Shown: one piece after another, positions 1 to 8,869 of the stretch
Layout of the letters: each line of letters begins with the position of its first letter
Numbering within the stretch: position 1 is the first letter of the stretch
Assembly: GCA_958295875.1 (NCBI GenBank)
Contig: OY282379.1
Location: 2,294,001-2,358,000 of the forward strand
DNA: 64,000 nt
Source: an uncultured Pseudomonadales bacterium
Lineage (GTDB): Bacteria > Pseudomonadota > Gammaproteobacteria > Pseudomonadales > Azotimanducaceae
Direction: 5' to 3'
Position numbers and translations under genes: made by a program
Notes under the pieces: model-generated
Database searches by the model: none
Told to the model about the DNA's origin: nothing
Seen by the model: the letters and a program-made list of their open reading frames with translations, nothing else

Positions 1-1759
1 TGGTTTTCGTCCGGTTCAAGCCGTACTGCAGGTTGACGGCGTCGTTCTGGCGGATGAAGCCCAGGTCGCTCACGTCCAAGCGCTCGTCCAGATAGTCCAT
101 GCTGAACGAGTGGACGAGGCCGCGCCGTTGCGAGAACCGCATGTCCGTGAACACGCCGTAGCCCGTTTCCTCCGTGTCGCTCATCATGAACTGCGTGTCC
201 CAACGCAGGCGGCCATCCTTGGAGAGCATGTGCGCGTCGATGCCGTGGGTGGAAGCGCTGCCGTCGGGCAGATCCACCAGCGTGCCCATGTAGCCGATGG
301 CGCGTCGCCCGGTGCCGCCGGTCTCGAACAGCCCGCGCACCACGCCGAAACTGCGCCCTGCTTCCTGCACCAGCGTCTTTTCGCCGGTGGCCGTGATGTG
401 GCCGGGCAACTCCACTTCATCCTCAAAGGCCGCCAAGGCGCCAAACCGCAACGGCCCGAGCGCCCCGGCCGCCTTCACGGCGCCCAACAGATCGGTCGGC
501 TTGCCGCGCTCCACATCCGCCACTTCCACGCCGTCGGGCACGGTGAGATGGCGCGGCGGCCCGCCGATGCGCCGCGTGTTCAGCAGGGTGGTGGGCGTTG
601 GCGTGAAGTTGGGGGCGGTCGGCCTCGCCCCGCTGCCGCGCCTGGAGGTGTAGCGATTCACGTCTGAACGCGGATTGGTGACGAACACTTCATTGCCTTC
701 AAGGAAGAACAGGCGCTTCTCTGGAAAGTACGTCTCGAAGGCCGTCAAGTTCACCACGACGTCGTCGGATTCCACGGCGCCGAAGTCTGGATTCAGGGTG
801 CCGGTGAGCTGCAAGTTGGGCGTGGGGCGCCAAGCAATGTCCACGCCGACACGGTGCTCCTGATCGGCGGCGATGGCATCGTGGAGGGTGGATGCGTAGG
901 GGAAGAAATCCAGCTGGCGACGGGTGTTGAGGTGCGCGAGGCGCATCGGCTGCAACGCGGACATGAAGCGCCCGCCGCTCTCTGGCAACGGCGGCCAGCC
1001 ATACACTTCATCCAAGTGCGCCACCTTGCGGTCCACCCAAAAGGTGAGCTCGCGCGGCCCCCGGTTTTGGCCTTGGTCGCTCGCGGCCGGCATCGCCATC
1101 ATGGACCACGGCAGGAACATCTCGACGCTCCAGCCATCCTCGCCGCGGGCGCTCGCGCCTTCCCAAGGGCCATCCCACTGCTCGGTGAGGGTGCGCTCCG
1201 GCAGCGCCTTGCCATCCATCACCGAGCCGCCCAAGGCCACGGTGAACCAGTAGCCGTAGAGCCCGACGCCCGATGTGTCCAACGTCAGGCCAAAGCTGTC
1301 GCGGTTCAAGTATTGGTCTCGCGAAGAAAGGCGGGAGACGAGGGTTGCGGGGGGCTGTTCCATCACCGCGGCCACGTAGAGCCCGAGCGGGGTGTAGAGG
1401 AAGCGGTAACTCGTGCGATAGCCGGGCTGCGCCAACGTGTCCGGGTCGATGACGCGCATCGCCTCGCTGGCCGTGGCGAGTTCCCAAGCCTTTTCCACCA
1501 CATGCCCATCGATGGTGATGTCCGCCGCTTCGGCGTAGGTGATGTCGAGGGTTGGCCCGGCGGCCTCGTCGGCCGTCTCTGCGGATGGAGTTTCCGCCGC
1601 GGCCATCAAGCCCACCGAACAGGCGATGAGCATGGCGGCGCCGGTCCGCCAGCGCGCACGCGCGCCGATGGGAACACGCTCGGCGCGTTGCATGGGCGGG
1701 GCGCACGGAGGCTTGGCGCGGCGCAGCGGCCGCGTGGCGTGGAGGGGGAGTTCGGTCAT
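1..1759 (-). CDS. DUF5916 / CBM9-like outer-membrane protein, C-terminus cut by window edge
   Basis: The reading frame opens at an ATG at 1759 and runs without a stop off the left edge, so the C-terminal part is missing. A Met/Ala-rich hydrophobic stretch about 40 residues in looks like a signal segment. It is followed by a carbohydrate-binding family 9-like beta-sandwich (around 'ADITIDGHVVEKAWELA'). The hallmark block of the DUF5916 family then appears: 'NPDFGAVESDDVVVNLTAFE' followed by 'PEKRLFFLEGNEVF'. In this family that block precedes a C-terminal beta-barrel in the outer membrane. Such proteins are common beside TonB-receptor and catabolic genes in proteobacteria and Bacteroidetes; their substrate is generally unknown. 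The family call is secure; function is inference. Confidence 0.85.
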   Translation of the reverse strand, partial: MTELPLHATRPLRRAKPPCAPPMQRAERVPIGARARWRTGAAMLIACSVGLMAAAETPSAETADEAAGPTLDITYAEAADITIDGHVVEKAWELATASEAMRVIDPDTLAQPGYRTSYRFLYTPLGLYVAAVMEQPPATLVSRLSSRDQYLNRDSFGLTLDTSGVGLYGYWFTVALGGSVMDGKALPERTLTEQWDGPWEGASARGEDGWSVEMFLPWSMMAMPAASDQGQNRGPRELTFWVDRKVAHLDEVYGWPPLPESGGRFMSALQPMRLAHLNTRRQLDFFPYASTLHDAIAADQEHRVGVDIAWRPTPNLQLTGTLNPDFGAVESDDVVVNLTAFETYFPEKRLFFLEGNEVFVTNPRSDVNRYTSRRGSGARPTAPNFTPTPTTLLNTRRIGGPPRHLTVPDGVEVADVERGKPTDLLGAVKAAGALGPLRFGALAAFEDEVELPGHITATGEKTLVQEAGRSFGVVRGLFETGGTGRRAIGYMGTLVDLPDGSASTHGIDAHMLSKDGRLRWDTQFMMSDTEETGYGVFTDMRFSQRRGLVHSFSMDYLDERLDVSDLGFIRQNDAVNLQYGLNRTKT

Positions 1760-1884
1760 GGGCGTGTGCGGGTTAGCTTAGCACAGCGCCGGAAAGGGCC
1801 GCCGGAGGCTTGCGGCGGGCGCGTTGCATCGGCGCAGGCGCCAAGTTGTCCGCCAAGCGCTTGCCGGCCCGGCGGGAAACGCCC

Positions 1885-2616
1885 TCAAGCCTCGCTGGAG
1901 AGAAACGCCCTCAGCTGATCGGACAACGCTTTGCAGGCGCTTTGCCGCACCCGCGCGATGATCGGAATGGGCACCACCAGCGCGGGAATGAAGCTCGTGC
2001 CGACGGCCTCGGAGCTCAGCCGTCCCACATGGATGCCGTGCTCCACATCCCAAACGGAGGCTTCGTAGTTGGAGTCGTTCTCCCAGGAGAGGAAGCCGAA
2101 GCAGGCTGGAATGCCGCCGCTCACCATGGTGCAGTTCACCGTGCCGGTCTCGCTTGAGCGCACGGTGCTGCCTTCGATCCAAACCAAGTAGCGCACGCCG
2201 ATCTCGCGGATGCGTTCGGCCAGCAGCGGCTGCGCGATCACGTCGGCGAAATCGCGCACGTCCAACGGCGCGGTGCGCGGCTCGAACCAAGGAAACGTGG
2301 CGTCGACGAATGCCTGCTCAGACATGACGCCCACGTCTTCGCCGCCCACTTGGCGGCTCACGCAGTCCACAAAGTCTGTTTCCGTCTCGCCTCGGGTTTT
2401 GTGCTTGCGCCCCAGCACGACGATGGCTTCATCGGCGCTGATGCCGGTGCCGGCTTCGCGCACTTCCTGCACGGTGGCGGTGACGCAGCCGCTAAGCACC
2501 GCCAGCGTCGTCGCTGCCAGCGCCGCGACGAGCACCGGGCGAGCAACGGCCTGCCCGGCCAACCTCGCGCGGCCGGCGCTTGTCCGCACGACATCCCGAA
2601 CATGCCCACGCGACAT
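1885..2616 (-). CDS. putative lipoprotein, downstream member of a coupled pair
   Basis: A 243-residue protein with an N-terminal hydrophobic segment ending in a lipobox (LAVLSGC), so it should be lipid-anchored after signal peptidase II cleavage. The mature part is a globular domain of about 200 residues with a hydrophobic 'FIPALVVPIPIIARV' strand near the C-terminus. I do not recognise the family. The ATG at 2616 shares its first base with the TGA of the upstream gene (TGATG), which fixes the start and indicates translational coupling. The longer open frame to 2811 only shadows the neighbour and is not used. Confidence 0.7.
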   Translation of the reverse strand: MSRGHVRDVVRTSAGRARLAGQAVARPVLVAALAATTLAVLSGCVTATVQEVREAGTGISADEAIVVLGRKHKTRGETETDFVDCVSRQVGGEDVGVMSEQAFVDATFPWFEPRTAPLDVRDFADVIAQPLLAERIREIGVRYLVWIEGSTVRSSETGTVNCTMVSGGIPACFGFLSWENDSNYEASVWDVEHGIHVGRLSSEAVGTSFIPALVVPIPIIARVRQSACKALSDQLRAFLSSEA

Positions 2617-3290
2617 CAGCCGGACGCCTCCGCCGCTGCGGCGGCCGCGGCGAGCGCTTTGATCTCCGGCGCGGTGGGGAAGTAGAACGCCACATGCGCC
2701 GCCGCGTCGCGCAACGCCCAGATGGTGGCGTCGTTCAAGCCTTGGCCTTGGCCGCCATCCATGAAACCAAGGTTCTCCGAGTTGCTTTTGCCATAGGCGG
2801 GAAGCGGCCAACTGCCGAGCAACTCGCCACCGGGGCGGTAAACGTCGATCTTGTACTTAATCCACACCTCGAAGAAGCCGCTGCGCGTCTGCTCCGGAAT
2901 GGAGAACTGCAGCTCCTCGACGCTCGGCGCGATGATGGCGTCCACATGCGCCGCGGGGGTCTCCACCGAATCCACCAGCTCGGTGCGCTCGAAGAGCGCC
3001 GCGAAGACGCGCTCGAACACGGGCACCTGCGTTGAGCCCAACTCGATGCGGAACTTGCCGAACGTGTCCAAGTCTTCCTCGTGGACGTACTGGCGCATGG
3101 TGTCGTCAAAGCGCAGCCCCACGGCGATGGGGATGGGTTCGACGAGCGGCGTCGGCACCGTGGTGCTCACCAAAATGTTGGCGCCGCCGCAGCCGCCGAG
3201 CGCAACCGCAAGGGCGACGATGGATGCCGTGTGAACCAGCCTTGGGTGTCGGCCTGCCATGCCCGGCACTGTGCGTGGTTTGCGCCGCAT
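2616..3290 (-). CDS. putative lipoprotein, upstream member of a coupled pair
   Basis: A secreted lipoprotein of about 224 residues. A positively charged N-terminus (MRRKPR) leads into a hydrophobic run and a lipobox (VALGGC). The mature domain begins with a VGLRFDD strand and contains an acidic helix, then ends in an alanine-rich helix. It resembles small envelope lipoproteins that precede assembly or transport factors, but I cannot name the family. The frame is open to 3320; ATGs at 3290 and 3260 are also possible, and no Shine-Dalgarno sequence decides between them. The stop overlaps the next gene's start, so the two lipoproteins probably act together. Confidence 0.65.
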   Translation of the reverse strand: MRRKPRTVPGMAGRHPRLVHTASIVALAVALGGCGGANILVSTTVPTPLVEPIPIAVGLRFDDTMRQYVHEEDLDTFGKFRIELGSTQVPVFERVFAALFERTELVDSVETPAAHVDAIIAPSVEELQFSIPEQTRSGFFEVWIKYKIDVYRPGGELLGSWPLPAYGKSNSENLGFMDGGQGQGLNDATIWALRDAAAHVAFYFPTAPEIKALAAAAAAAEASG

Positions 3291-3340
3291 AATCAAGATT
3301 CCCGCCGTCGCTGTTCCCAACCGTGCGTGGCCGCGGCGCG

Positions 3341-5899
3341 TCAGGCGGAAAGGCGCTTGGCGCCGGTGACGCCGAGTTCGGTGAGCTCCGCGTACTCTGC
3401 ATCGCCGATGCCCAGCTCATCGCGCAGCACCTCTTGGCTGTGTTCGCCGAAGCAGGGCGCCGGCCCGAGCGCCTCGCGCCCGGCGCTGGAGAGCACCCAA
3501 GGCGCGCCCGGCATGAAGTGGGTGCCGCTCTCGGGATGCGTCACCGGCGCCATGAAGCCGCGCTGCCGGAATTGCTCGCAAGGCTCGGCGTAGAGGGCTT
3601 GGAAACCCGTCGCCGCCGCTGCGCAGATGCCCAGCGCGCCGAGGGCCTGCGCTTCGGCGTCCGCGTCCAGCTGGGCGATGTGGCGCTTGAGCACCGCGTC
3701 CAGTTCCGTCTCGCCTGCCTTGCGGCCCGCGGCGTCAGCGAAGCGGGCATCGGCGATGCCATAGCGCTCGGCCAAGGCTGCCCATGCCGCATCCGTCTCC
3801 ACTGCGAGCAGCAGCCAGCCGCCATCGCGGGCAGGATAGGTGCCGTGCGGGGCGCAGCGCGGGTGCCGGTTGCCAGCCGGCCGCGGCACCCGCCCGCTTG
3901 CCTCGAACTCCAACAACGCGTCGCCCACCTGCACCGCCACCGCTTCCATCATGGCGCCATCGATGCGCTGGCCAACGCCGCCGCGCTGCCGATGGTTGAG
4001 GGCGGCGAGGATGCCGGCGGCGAAGTAGTAGCCGGAAATCGGATCTGGAATCAGCCCGCCGGTGTTGGCGGCGGCATCTCCCTCGTAGCCGTGGATGGAG
4101 GCGAGGCCAGACATCGGCTCGATGGTGTGGCCATTGGCGGGGTATTCCGCGAACGGCCCGACCGTGCCGAAGCCAGAGATGGAAGCGAACAAGATGTCTG
4201 GCCGGGCGGCGCGCAAGGTCTCCAAGGTGACGCCCCAGTTCGGCATCACATGGGGGCTGAAGTTGTCCGCCACCACGTCGAAGCGCGGCACCAGCCGCCA
4301 GAAGATGTCGCGCCCCATCGGGTGCGTCATGTCCAGGGTGATGGCGCGCTTGCCGAGGTTCACGGAGTTGTACATGCCGTTCGTGTTCAGCGGGCTTTGC
4401 TTGATGTCTGGGCGCCGCACGGCCGGCGGCACCGGGGCGCCGGCGCCGCGCCACACGTCCGGGCGCTTGGGGGATTCGATTTGCACCACGTCTGCGCCGA
4501 GCAGGGCCAATAGCTGCGTGGCGAAGGTGCCGGCCCAGGCTTGGGTGAAGGCCAGCACGCGCACGCCTTGCAGGGGCGCTGCGCCGGTGTTCGCGTTTGC
4601 GTTCGCGTTGCGTGTGCTGGTTGGGTTGGGGGTGCCCTCTTCTGCGTCGGCTGCGTTGGGAGAGGCGGCGGCGCTGCCGCGCAACGGCCGGGGTGCGGCT
4701 TGTTGGCGTTTGGTGGCGCTTGGCTGATTGGTGGAGGTAGCGGCTTCCCTTGCCTGCCACTCCCGGCGCAGGGTGTCGCCGTGCTCGTCCAGTTGCGGCG
4801 CCGGGCGCTGCAGTCGCCACGGCGTATCGGAGAGCTGCACCGGTGCGCCGGCGGTGCGCAGGGAGCGTCCCGCCACGGGCGTTTCCACGATGAACCCACG
4901 CTCGTTGAGTTGCTCGCTCTCCGCTAACTCGCGGGCGTTTTGCACCACGCCAGAAAGGCAGCGCAGTTGCGCCAAGCCGTGGAACAGCTCCCACTTGTCG
5001 CGCTCGGCCGCGGCACCCGCCAAGGCAGCGCGGATGGGCGCAGGGTCTTGCGTGTTGCGGCCGAGCACCGGGGCGTAGGTTGGATCCTCGGCAAGCTCAT
5101 CCAAGCCCAGAAAGCGCATCGCTTCCGCCCACCGCGCCCAGTCTCCGAAGCCGAAGTTCATGGGGCCGTTGGCGGTTTCCCACAGCGGCGCCGGCTCGCC
5201 GCGCCGCCGCATCCCGCCAGGCCCGTGCTCCAGCCGCTTGCCGCCGACGAAGAGGCCGAGGATGGCCCAAGGCACGTTGGTGAGCGCCAACGCTTCCAGT
5301 TCGCTCACGTCCACGCGCTCGCCGCTGCCCGTGGCCGCGCGCCTGAAGAGTGCTGCGGCAGCGCCGACATGGCCGGCGACGCCGGCGATGTAACCGCTTT
5401 GGCGCGCCGGCAATTGCAACGGTGGCTCGTCGGCAAGGCGGTTGATAGCCGTCCATCCGGTGCGCGCGCAGAGCGTTAGATTGTTGCTAGGCACCTGCGC
5501 CAGCGGCCCCTCGAGGCCATGTGGCGTGATGGAGAGATGCACGGCATTGGGGGCGAGGGAGGCAACGGCCGCGGCCACCCGCTCTGGCCAGGGTGCCATC
5601 GCCGTGGTGATGAGCAAGTCTGCCTGTTGCGCGAGGGCCGACACCTCCTCGGCATCGCCGGCCACGATGGAGCGCTTGTTCCAGTTCGCGTAGGCGTGCA
5701 AGAGCGAGCGCTCCCCGCCCGGTTCGTCGTCGAGGAACGGTGGCTCGCGGCGCAGCGCGCAACCGCCGGGCGGCTCCACCAGCGCCACCTCGGCGCCGAA
5801 ATCCCCAAACAGCCGCGCCGCCCAAGCGCCGGAAAGGCGCTCAGACAGGTCGATGACGCGCAGCCCCGCGAATGCGCCGTTCATGGTGGCGTCTTGCAT
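3341..5899 (-). CDS. tandem CaiB/BaiF family (class III) CoA-transferase, two domains fused
   Basis: At 852 residues this is twice the usual length of class III CoA-transferases (about 400), and it contains two complete CaiB/BaiF modules: residues about 10-375 and 445-845. They are joined by a low-complexity linker ending in 'NANANANTG' (about 383-440). Family members move CoA between acyl-CoA and free carboxylic acids through an aspartyl-CoA thioester. The catalytic Asp fits D619 in the second module (PDPISG). The aligned position in the first module is G169, so that half probably lacks the usual chemistry. The linker could reflect fusion of two adjacent genes. An alternative start is the ATG at 5884. 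The acyl substrate is unknown. Confidence 0.88.
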   Translation of the reverse strand: MQDATMNGAFAGLRVIDLSERLSGAWAARLFGDFGAEVALVEPPGGCALRREPPFLDDEPGGERSLLHAYANWNKRSIVAGDAEEVSALAQQADLLITTAMAPWPERVAAAVASLAPNAVHLSITPHGLEGPLAQVPSNNLTLCARTGWTAINRLADEPPLQLPARQSGYIAGVAGHVGAAAALFRRAATGSGERVDVSELEALALTNVPWAILGLFVGGKRLEHGPGGMRRRGEPAPLWETANGPMNFGFGDWARWAEAMRFLGLDELAEDPTYAPVLGRNTQDPAPIRAALAGAAAERDKWELFHGLAQLRCLSGVVQNARELAESEQLNERGFIVETPVAGRSLRTAGAPVQLSDTPWRLQRPAPQLDEHGDTLRREWQAREAATSTNQPSATKRQQAAPRPLRGSAAASPNAADAEEGTPNPTSTRNANANANTGAAPLQGVRVLAFTQAWAGTFATQLLALLGADVVQIESPKRPDVWRGAGAPVPPAVRRPDIKQSPLNTNGMYNSVNLGKRAITLDMTHPMGRDIFWRLVPRFDVVADNFSPHVMPNWGVTLETLRAARPDILFASISGFGTVGPFAEYPANGHTIEPMSGLASIHGYEGDAAANTGGLIPDPISGYYFAAGILAALNHRQRGGVGQRIDGAMMEAVAVQVGDALLEFEASGRVPRPAGNRHPRCAPHGTYPARDGGWLLLAVETDAAWAALAERYGIADARFADAAGRKAGETELDAVLKRHIAQLDADAEAQALGALGICAAAATGFQALYAEPCEQFRQRGFMAPVTHPESGTHFMPGAPWVLSSAGREALGPAPCFGEHSQEVLRDELGIGDAEYAELTELGVTGAKRLSA

Positions 5900-5987
5900 G
5901 ACGTTGGATGGCTGCCGGTTGCGCGGACAGGAGCGGCAACCTTAGCATTCCCGGCATGGCTCTGCGTCCTTAAGTGAGGTTGCGTTC

Positions 5988-7520
5988 ATGTCGAGAAGGT
6001 GGCGAAGTCGGTCGCAGCGCGCGTCAGCCGCGCTGCCGGGGTGCCCGCCGCGGCAGTGGCCCTGGCCGGCGGTGGCGCTTTGCGCAGGGCTCCTCGCGGC
6101 ATCCGTGCCGGGCGTTGCGCAGGCGGCTGGCCAACACCCATTGCCGGAAACCATCGTCAAGGGCGAACTGGCCGTCGTCGCCGCGCCCTTCGCGCGCGCT
6201 CCGCTCACGACGGATCCGGATCTCGCTCCCGGCGCCCCAGCGGTCTATGCGAACGACGCCTACGCGCGCATTCAGCAACTGCTGCCCGTGCCGGATGATT
6301 CCGGCCGCCTCGCCGTGAGCGACGTGCGCGGCCCCTTCTACATGGTGGACGCGGCCGGCGGTGAACCCACACTCTATCTCGACCATCGCGCCGCCGGCGT
6401 CGGCTTCTACAGCGCCCACATGCCGAACGAGGCGGGGTTCTTGGGGTTCGCCTTTCATCCGGAGTACGCCGCGGCGGGCAAGCCCGGCTACGGCAAGTTC
6501 TACACGGCATACAGCGCCAGCGTGGAGAGCGGCGAGGCGAACTACCTGGAGGCGCCGACGAACGTTCAAGAGAGCGTCGTGCGTGAATGGACGGTGCGCA
6601 CGCCGGGTGCCAACGCCTTCGCCGGCAGGTCCCGGGAGGTGCTGCGGGTGGGGCAGTTCGCGCCCAACCACAACGTCGGCACCCTTGCGTTCAACCCCGC
6701 CGCGGCACCCGATTCGCCGGATTACGGCATGCTCTATGTGAGCTTCGGCGACGGCGGCGCAGCACTGGATCCGCAAGACCACGGCCAGCGGCTGGCAACT
6801 CCCCTCGGCGCCATCCTGCGCATCGACCCGCTGGCCGGCGGCGCTGGCCGCGGCTACGGCATCCCGGCAGACAATCCCTTCGTGGATGCAAGCGGCGTCG
6901 CGCCAGAGATTTGGGCGTATGGCCTGCGGCATCCGCAGCAGTTCTCTTGGGATGTCGATGGGCGCATGTTCATCGGCGACATCGGCCAAGACAGCATTGA
7001 AGAGGTGAATGTCGGCGTCGCCGGCGGCAACTATGGCTGGCGTTTGCGGGAAGGCACTTTCGCCACCATCCACGCCGTCGGCGCCTTGCCAGGCGGCCCG
7101 GTGTACCCACGCCCGGAGACGGATCCGGCGCCCTTCATCTACCCCGTTGCCCAATACGACCACGACGACGGCGAGGCCATCGCCGGCGGCTTTGTGTATC
7201 GGGGCGAAGCCATTCCCGCCCTGCGCGGCAAGTATGTGTTCACGGAGCTTGTGCGCGGGCGCCTGTTAGCCATTGACGCCGGCAGCCTTGCGGAGAATGG
7301 CGGCACGCCCATCGAGGAGGTGCGCGTCCTGATCGATGGCGAAGAGGTGAACTTGGCGGATGTGGCCGGCTTCCCGAACACCTACCGGTTCGACGGTTCG
7401 CGGCGCGTGGATGCGCGGCTTGGCATCGACGGCGATGGCGAGCTGTATCTGTTGACCAAGGGCGATGGCTGGATCCGCAAGCTCACGGCAGCGCCGGCAG
7501 CGGCGGCCAACGACGCTTGA
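5988..7520 (+). CDS. PQQ-dependent soluble sugar dehydrogenase (GSDH family), secreted
   Basis: A 510-residue protein with a long basic N-terminus and a signal peptide (ALCAGLLAASVPGVAQAA), hence periplasmic. The body matches the six-bladed GSDH propeller that binds pyrroloquinoline quinone: 'FLGFAFHPEY', 'YGIPADNPFVD', 'EIWAYGLRHPQQFSWD' and 'IGDIGQDSIEEVN'. These segments carry the PQQ- and calcium-proximal residues of the family, including the His in GLRHP. Such enzymes oxidise aldoses or related compounds and pass electrons to the respiratory chain. The ATG at 5988 has a TGAGGT element at suitable spacing. It is divergent from the CoA-transferase gene across about 90 bases, which probably holds both promoters. 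The substrate cannot be read from sequence. Confidence 0.85.
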   Translation: MSRRWRSRSQRASAALPGCPPRQWPWPAVALCAGLLAASVPGVAQAAGQHPLPETIVKGELAVVAAPFARAPLTTDPDLAPGAPAVYANDAYARIQQLLPVPDDSGRLAVSDVRGPFYMVDAAGGEPTLYLDHRAAGVGFYSAHMPNEAGFLGFAFHPEYAAAGKPGYGKFYTAYSASVESGEANYLEAPTNVQESVVREWTVRTPGANAFAGRSREVLRVGQFAPNHNVGTLAFNPAAAPDSPDYGMLYVSFGDGGAALDPQDHGQRLATPLGAILRIDPLAGGAGRGYGIPADNPFVDASGVAPEIWAYGLRHPQQFSWDVDGRMFIGDIGQDSIEEVNVGVAGGNYGWRLREGTFATIHAVGALPGGPVYPRPETDPAPFIYPVAQYDHDDGEAIAGGFVYRGEAIPALRGKYVFTELVRGRLLAIDAGSLAENGGTPIEEVRVLIDGEEVNLADVAGFPNTYRFDGSRRVDARLGIDGDGELYLLTKGDGWIRKLTAAPAAAANDA

Positions 7521-7649
7521 GCGCTTGAGGGCGAGGCGAGCGCCGCGTTAGCTAATGGCACCCGCACCCGTGCAGGTCGGCGGCGGTGTCAACAGCCTTG
7601 GCGCGCGGCGCGGTAGCACCGTCCGGCCAAAGCTGCCCCGCCAAGCCGT

Positions 7650-8792
7650 CTAGCCCAAGCAATCGTATGTGGCGCCGCCCACATTCTTGGCGCGGGGGTC
7701 GCCCAGCAACGAATTGCTCATCCTGTTCATCACATAGGAGAGGCACATGTGGCGCTCCAAATCCAGCACGATGCTCGAACCCCCGGCGCCGCCCCAGAAA
7801 ACGCCCTTGTCCGGGCTCGCGGAGTGGAGCAGATCGTTGGGGAAGCCGTAGCCCATGCCGATTTTGAGCGGCATCATGAACAAGAGGTCCACCCCGTCGA
7901 TCTGCACTTCCAAGATGCGCCGGCACCCGGCGGCGGAGAGGAGGTTGGCCCCGAACGCGCTGCCGCCGTTCACCATAGGGGTCTGCGCGCGCACTATGGA
8001 GCGGGCGTTGCCGTGGCCGTTGGCGGCGGGGATTTCCGCTTGTCGCCACGCCACGCTGTTGGCCGCGTCTTCGTCCATCTCCATGCCCTTGTTCATGCGG
8101 TCGATGAAGGAACCGGGCTCGACGTTGGCGAACGGGTTGTCTTCCGGCAGCGGCGTGGTGTCTGGAATCATGTCGCCGATGCGGTGAAGGTTCTTCGCGT
8201 CCACGCCGACATGGAAGTCTGCGCCGAGGGGCTTGGCCACTTCATCGTGGAAGAACGTGCCAAAGCTCTTGCCGGTGACGCGGCGCACCAATTCGCCGAT
8301 GAGAAAGCCTTGGGTCACGGCGTGGTAGCCGCTTTGCTCGCCGATCTTCCACCACGGCGCCTGCGCGGCGAGGTTCTGCACGCACTTGTCCCAATCGTAG
8401 ATCTCGTCGCCGCGGATGGGCGGGTCGAAGGTCGGCACCGCCGCGGTGTGGCTCAGGAAATGGCGCACTTCCGTGGCTTCCTTGCCGTTTTGGCCATACT
8501 CCGGCCAGTACTTCACCACGGGGGCGTAGAGGTCCAGCTCGCCCCGGTCTGCGAGCATGTGCGCGCACAGGAACGTCATCGTTTTGGTGGATGAGTAGAC
8601 GCAGACGAGGGTGTCCTCTTCCCAAGGCTCCGTTCTCGCTTCATCCTTGTGCCCGGCCCAGAGGTCTACAACGTACTCGCCGTCCACGGTGGCGGCGAAG
8701 CTCGCGCCGACATCCCCATGCTCGGTGAAGTTGCGCTCAAAGGCGTCCCGCACCCGCGCGAACCGCTCATCGCAGTGTCCATGTATGTCCAT
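7650..8792 (-). CDS. serine hydrolase of the class C beta-lactamase / EstB esterase fold
   Basis: A 380-residue cytoplasmic-type protein with no signal peptide. The nucleophile motif is SSTK (residues 67-70, S-x-x-K), the second motif is 'GYHAVTQG' (Tyr of the Y-x-x triad), and a C-terminal 'FWGGAGGSS' stands in for the KTG box. This arrangement is typical of EstB-like esterases and carboxylesterases rather than true beta-lactamases. The ATG at 8792 is preceded by GGGGGA at good spacing and is preferred to the longer frame reaching 8837. It sits just downstream of the TonB-dependent receptor gene on the same strand, so co-transcription is possible. Confidence 0.82.
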   Translation of the reverse strand: MDIHGHCDERFARVRDAFERNFTEHGDVGASFAATVDGEYVVDLWAGHKDEARTEPWEEDTLVCVYSSTKTMTFLCAHMLADRGELDLYAPVVKYWPEYGQNGKEATEVRHFLSHTAAVPTFDPPIRGDEIYDWDKCVQNLAAQAPWWKIGEQSGYHAVTQGFLIGELVRRVTGKSFGTFFHDEVAKPLGADFHVGVDAKNLHRIGDMIPDTTPLPEDNPFANVEPGSFIDRMNKGMEMDEDAANSVAWRQAEIPAANGHGNARSIVRAQTPMVNGGSAFGANLLSAAGCRRILEVQIDGVDLLFMMPLKIGMGYGFPNDLLHSASPDKGVFWGGAGGSSIVLDLERHMCLSYVMNRMSNSLLGDPRAKNVGGATYDCLG

Positions 8793-8869
8793 CGTTTCCC
8801 CCAATGTGTGTGCCGGCGGCGCAACGGCCGCCGGCATTGGTTCTGCTTGGATGCGACGTTCGCGCGGCG

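Noticed and set aside
854..1918. 354-codon plus-strand open frame
   Set aside because: Antisense to the DUF5916 gene, whose family signature is unmistakable; composition is of shadow type.
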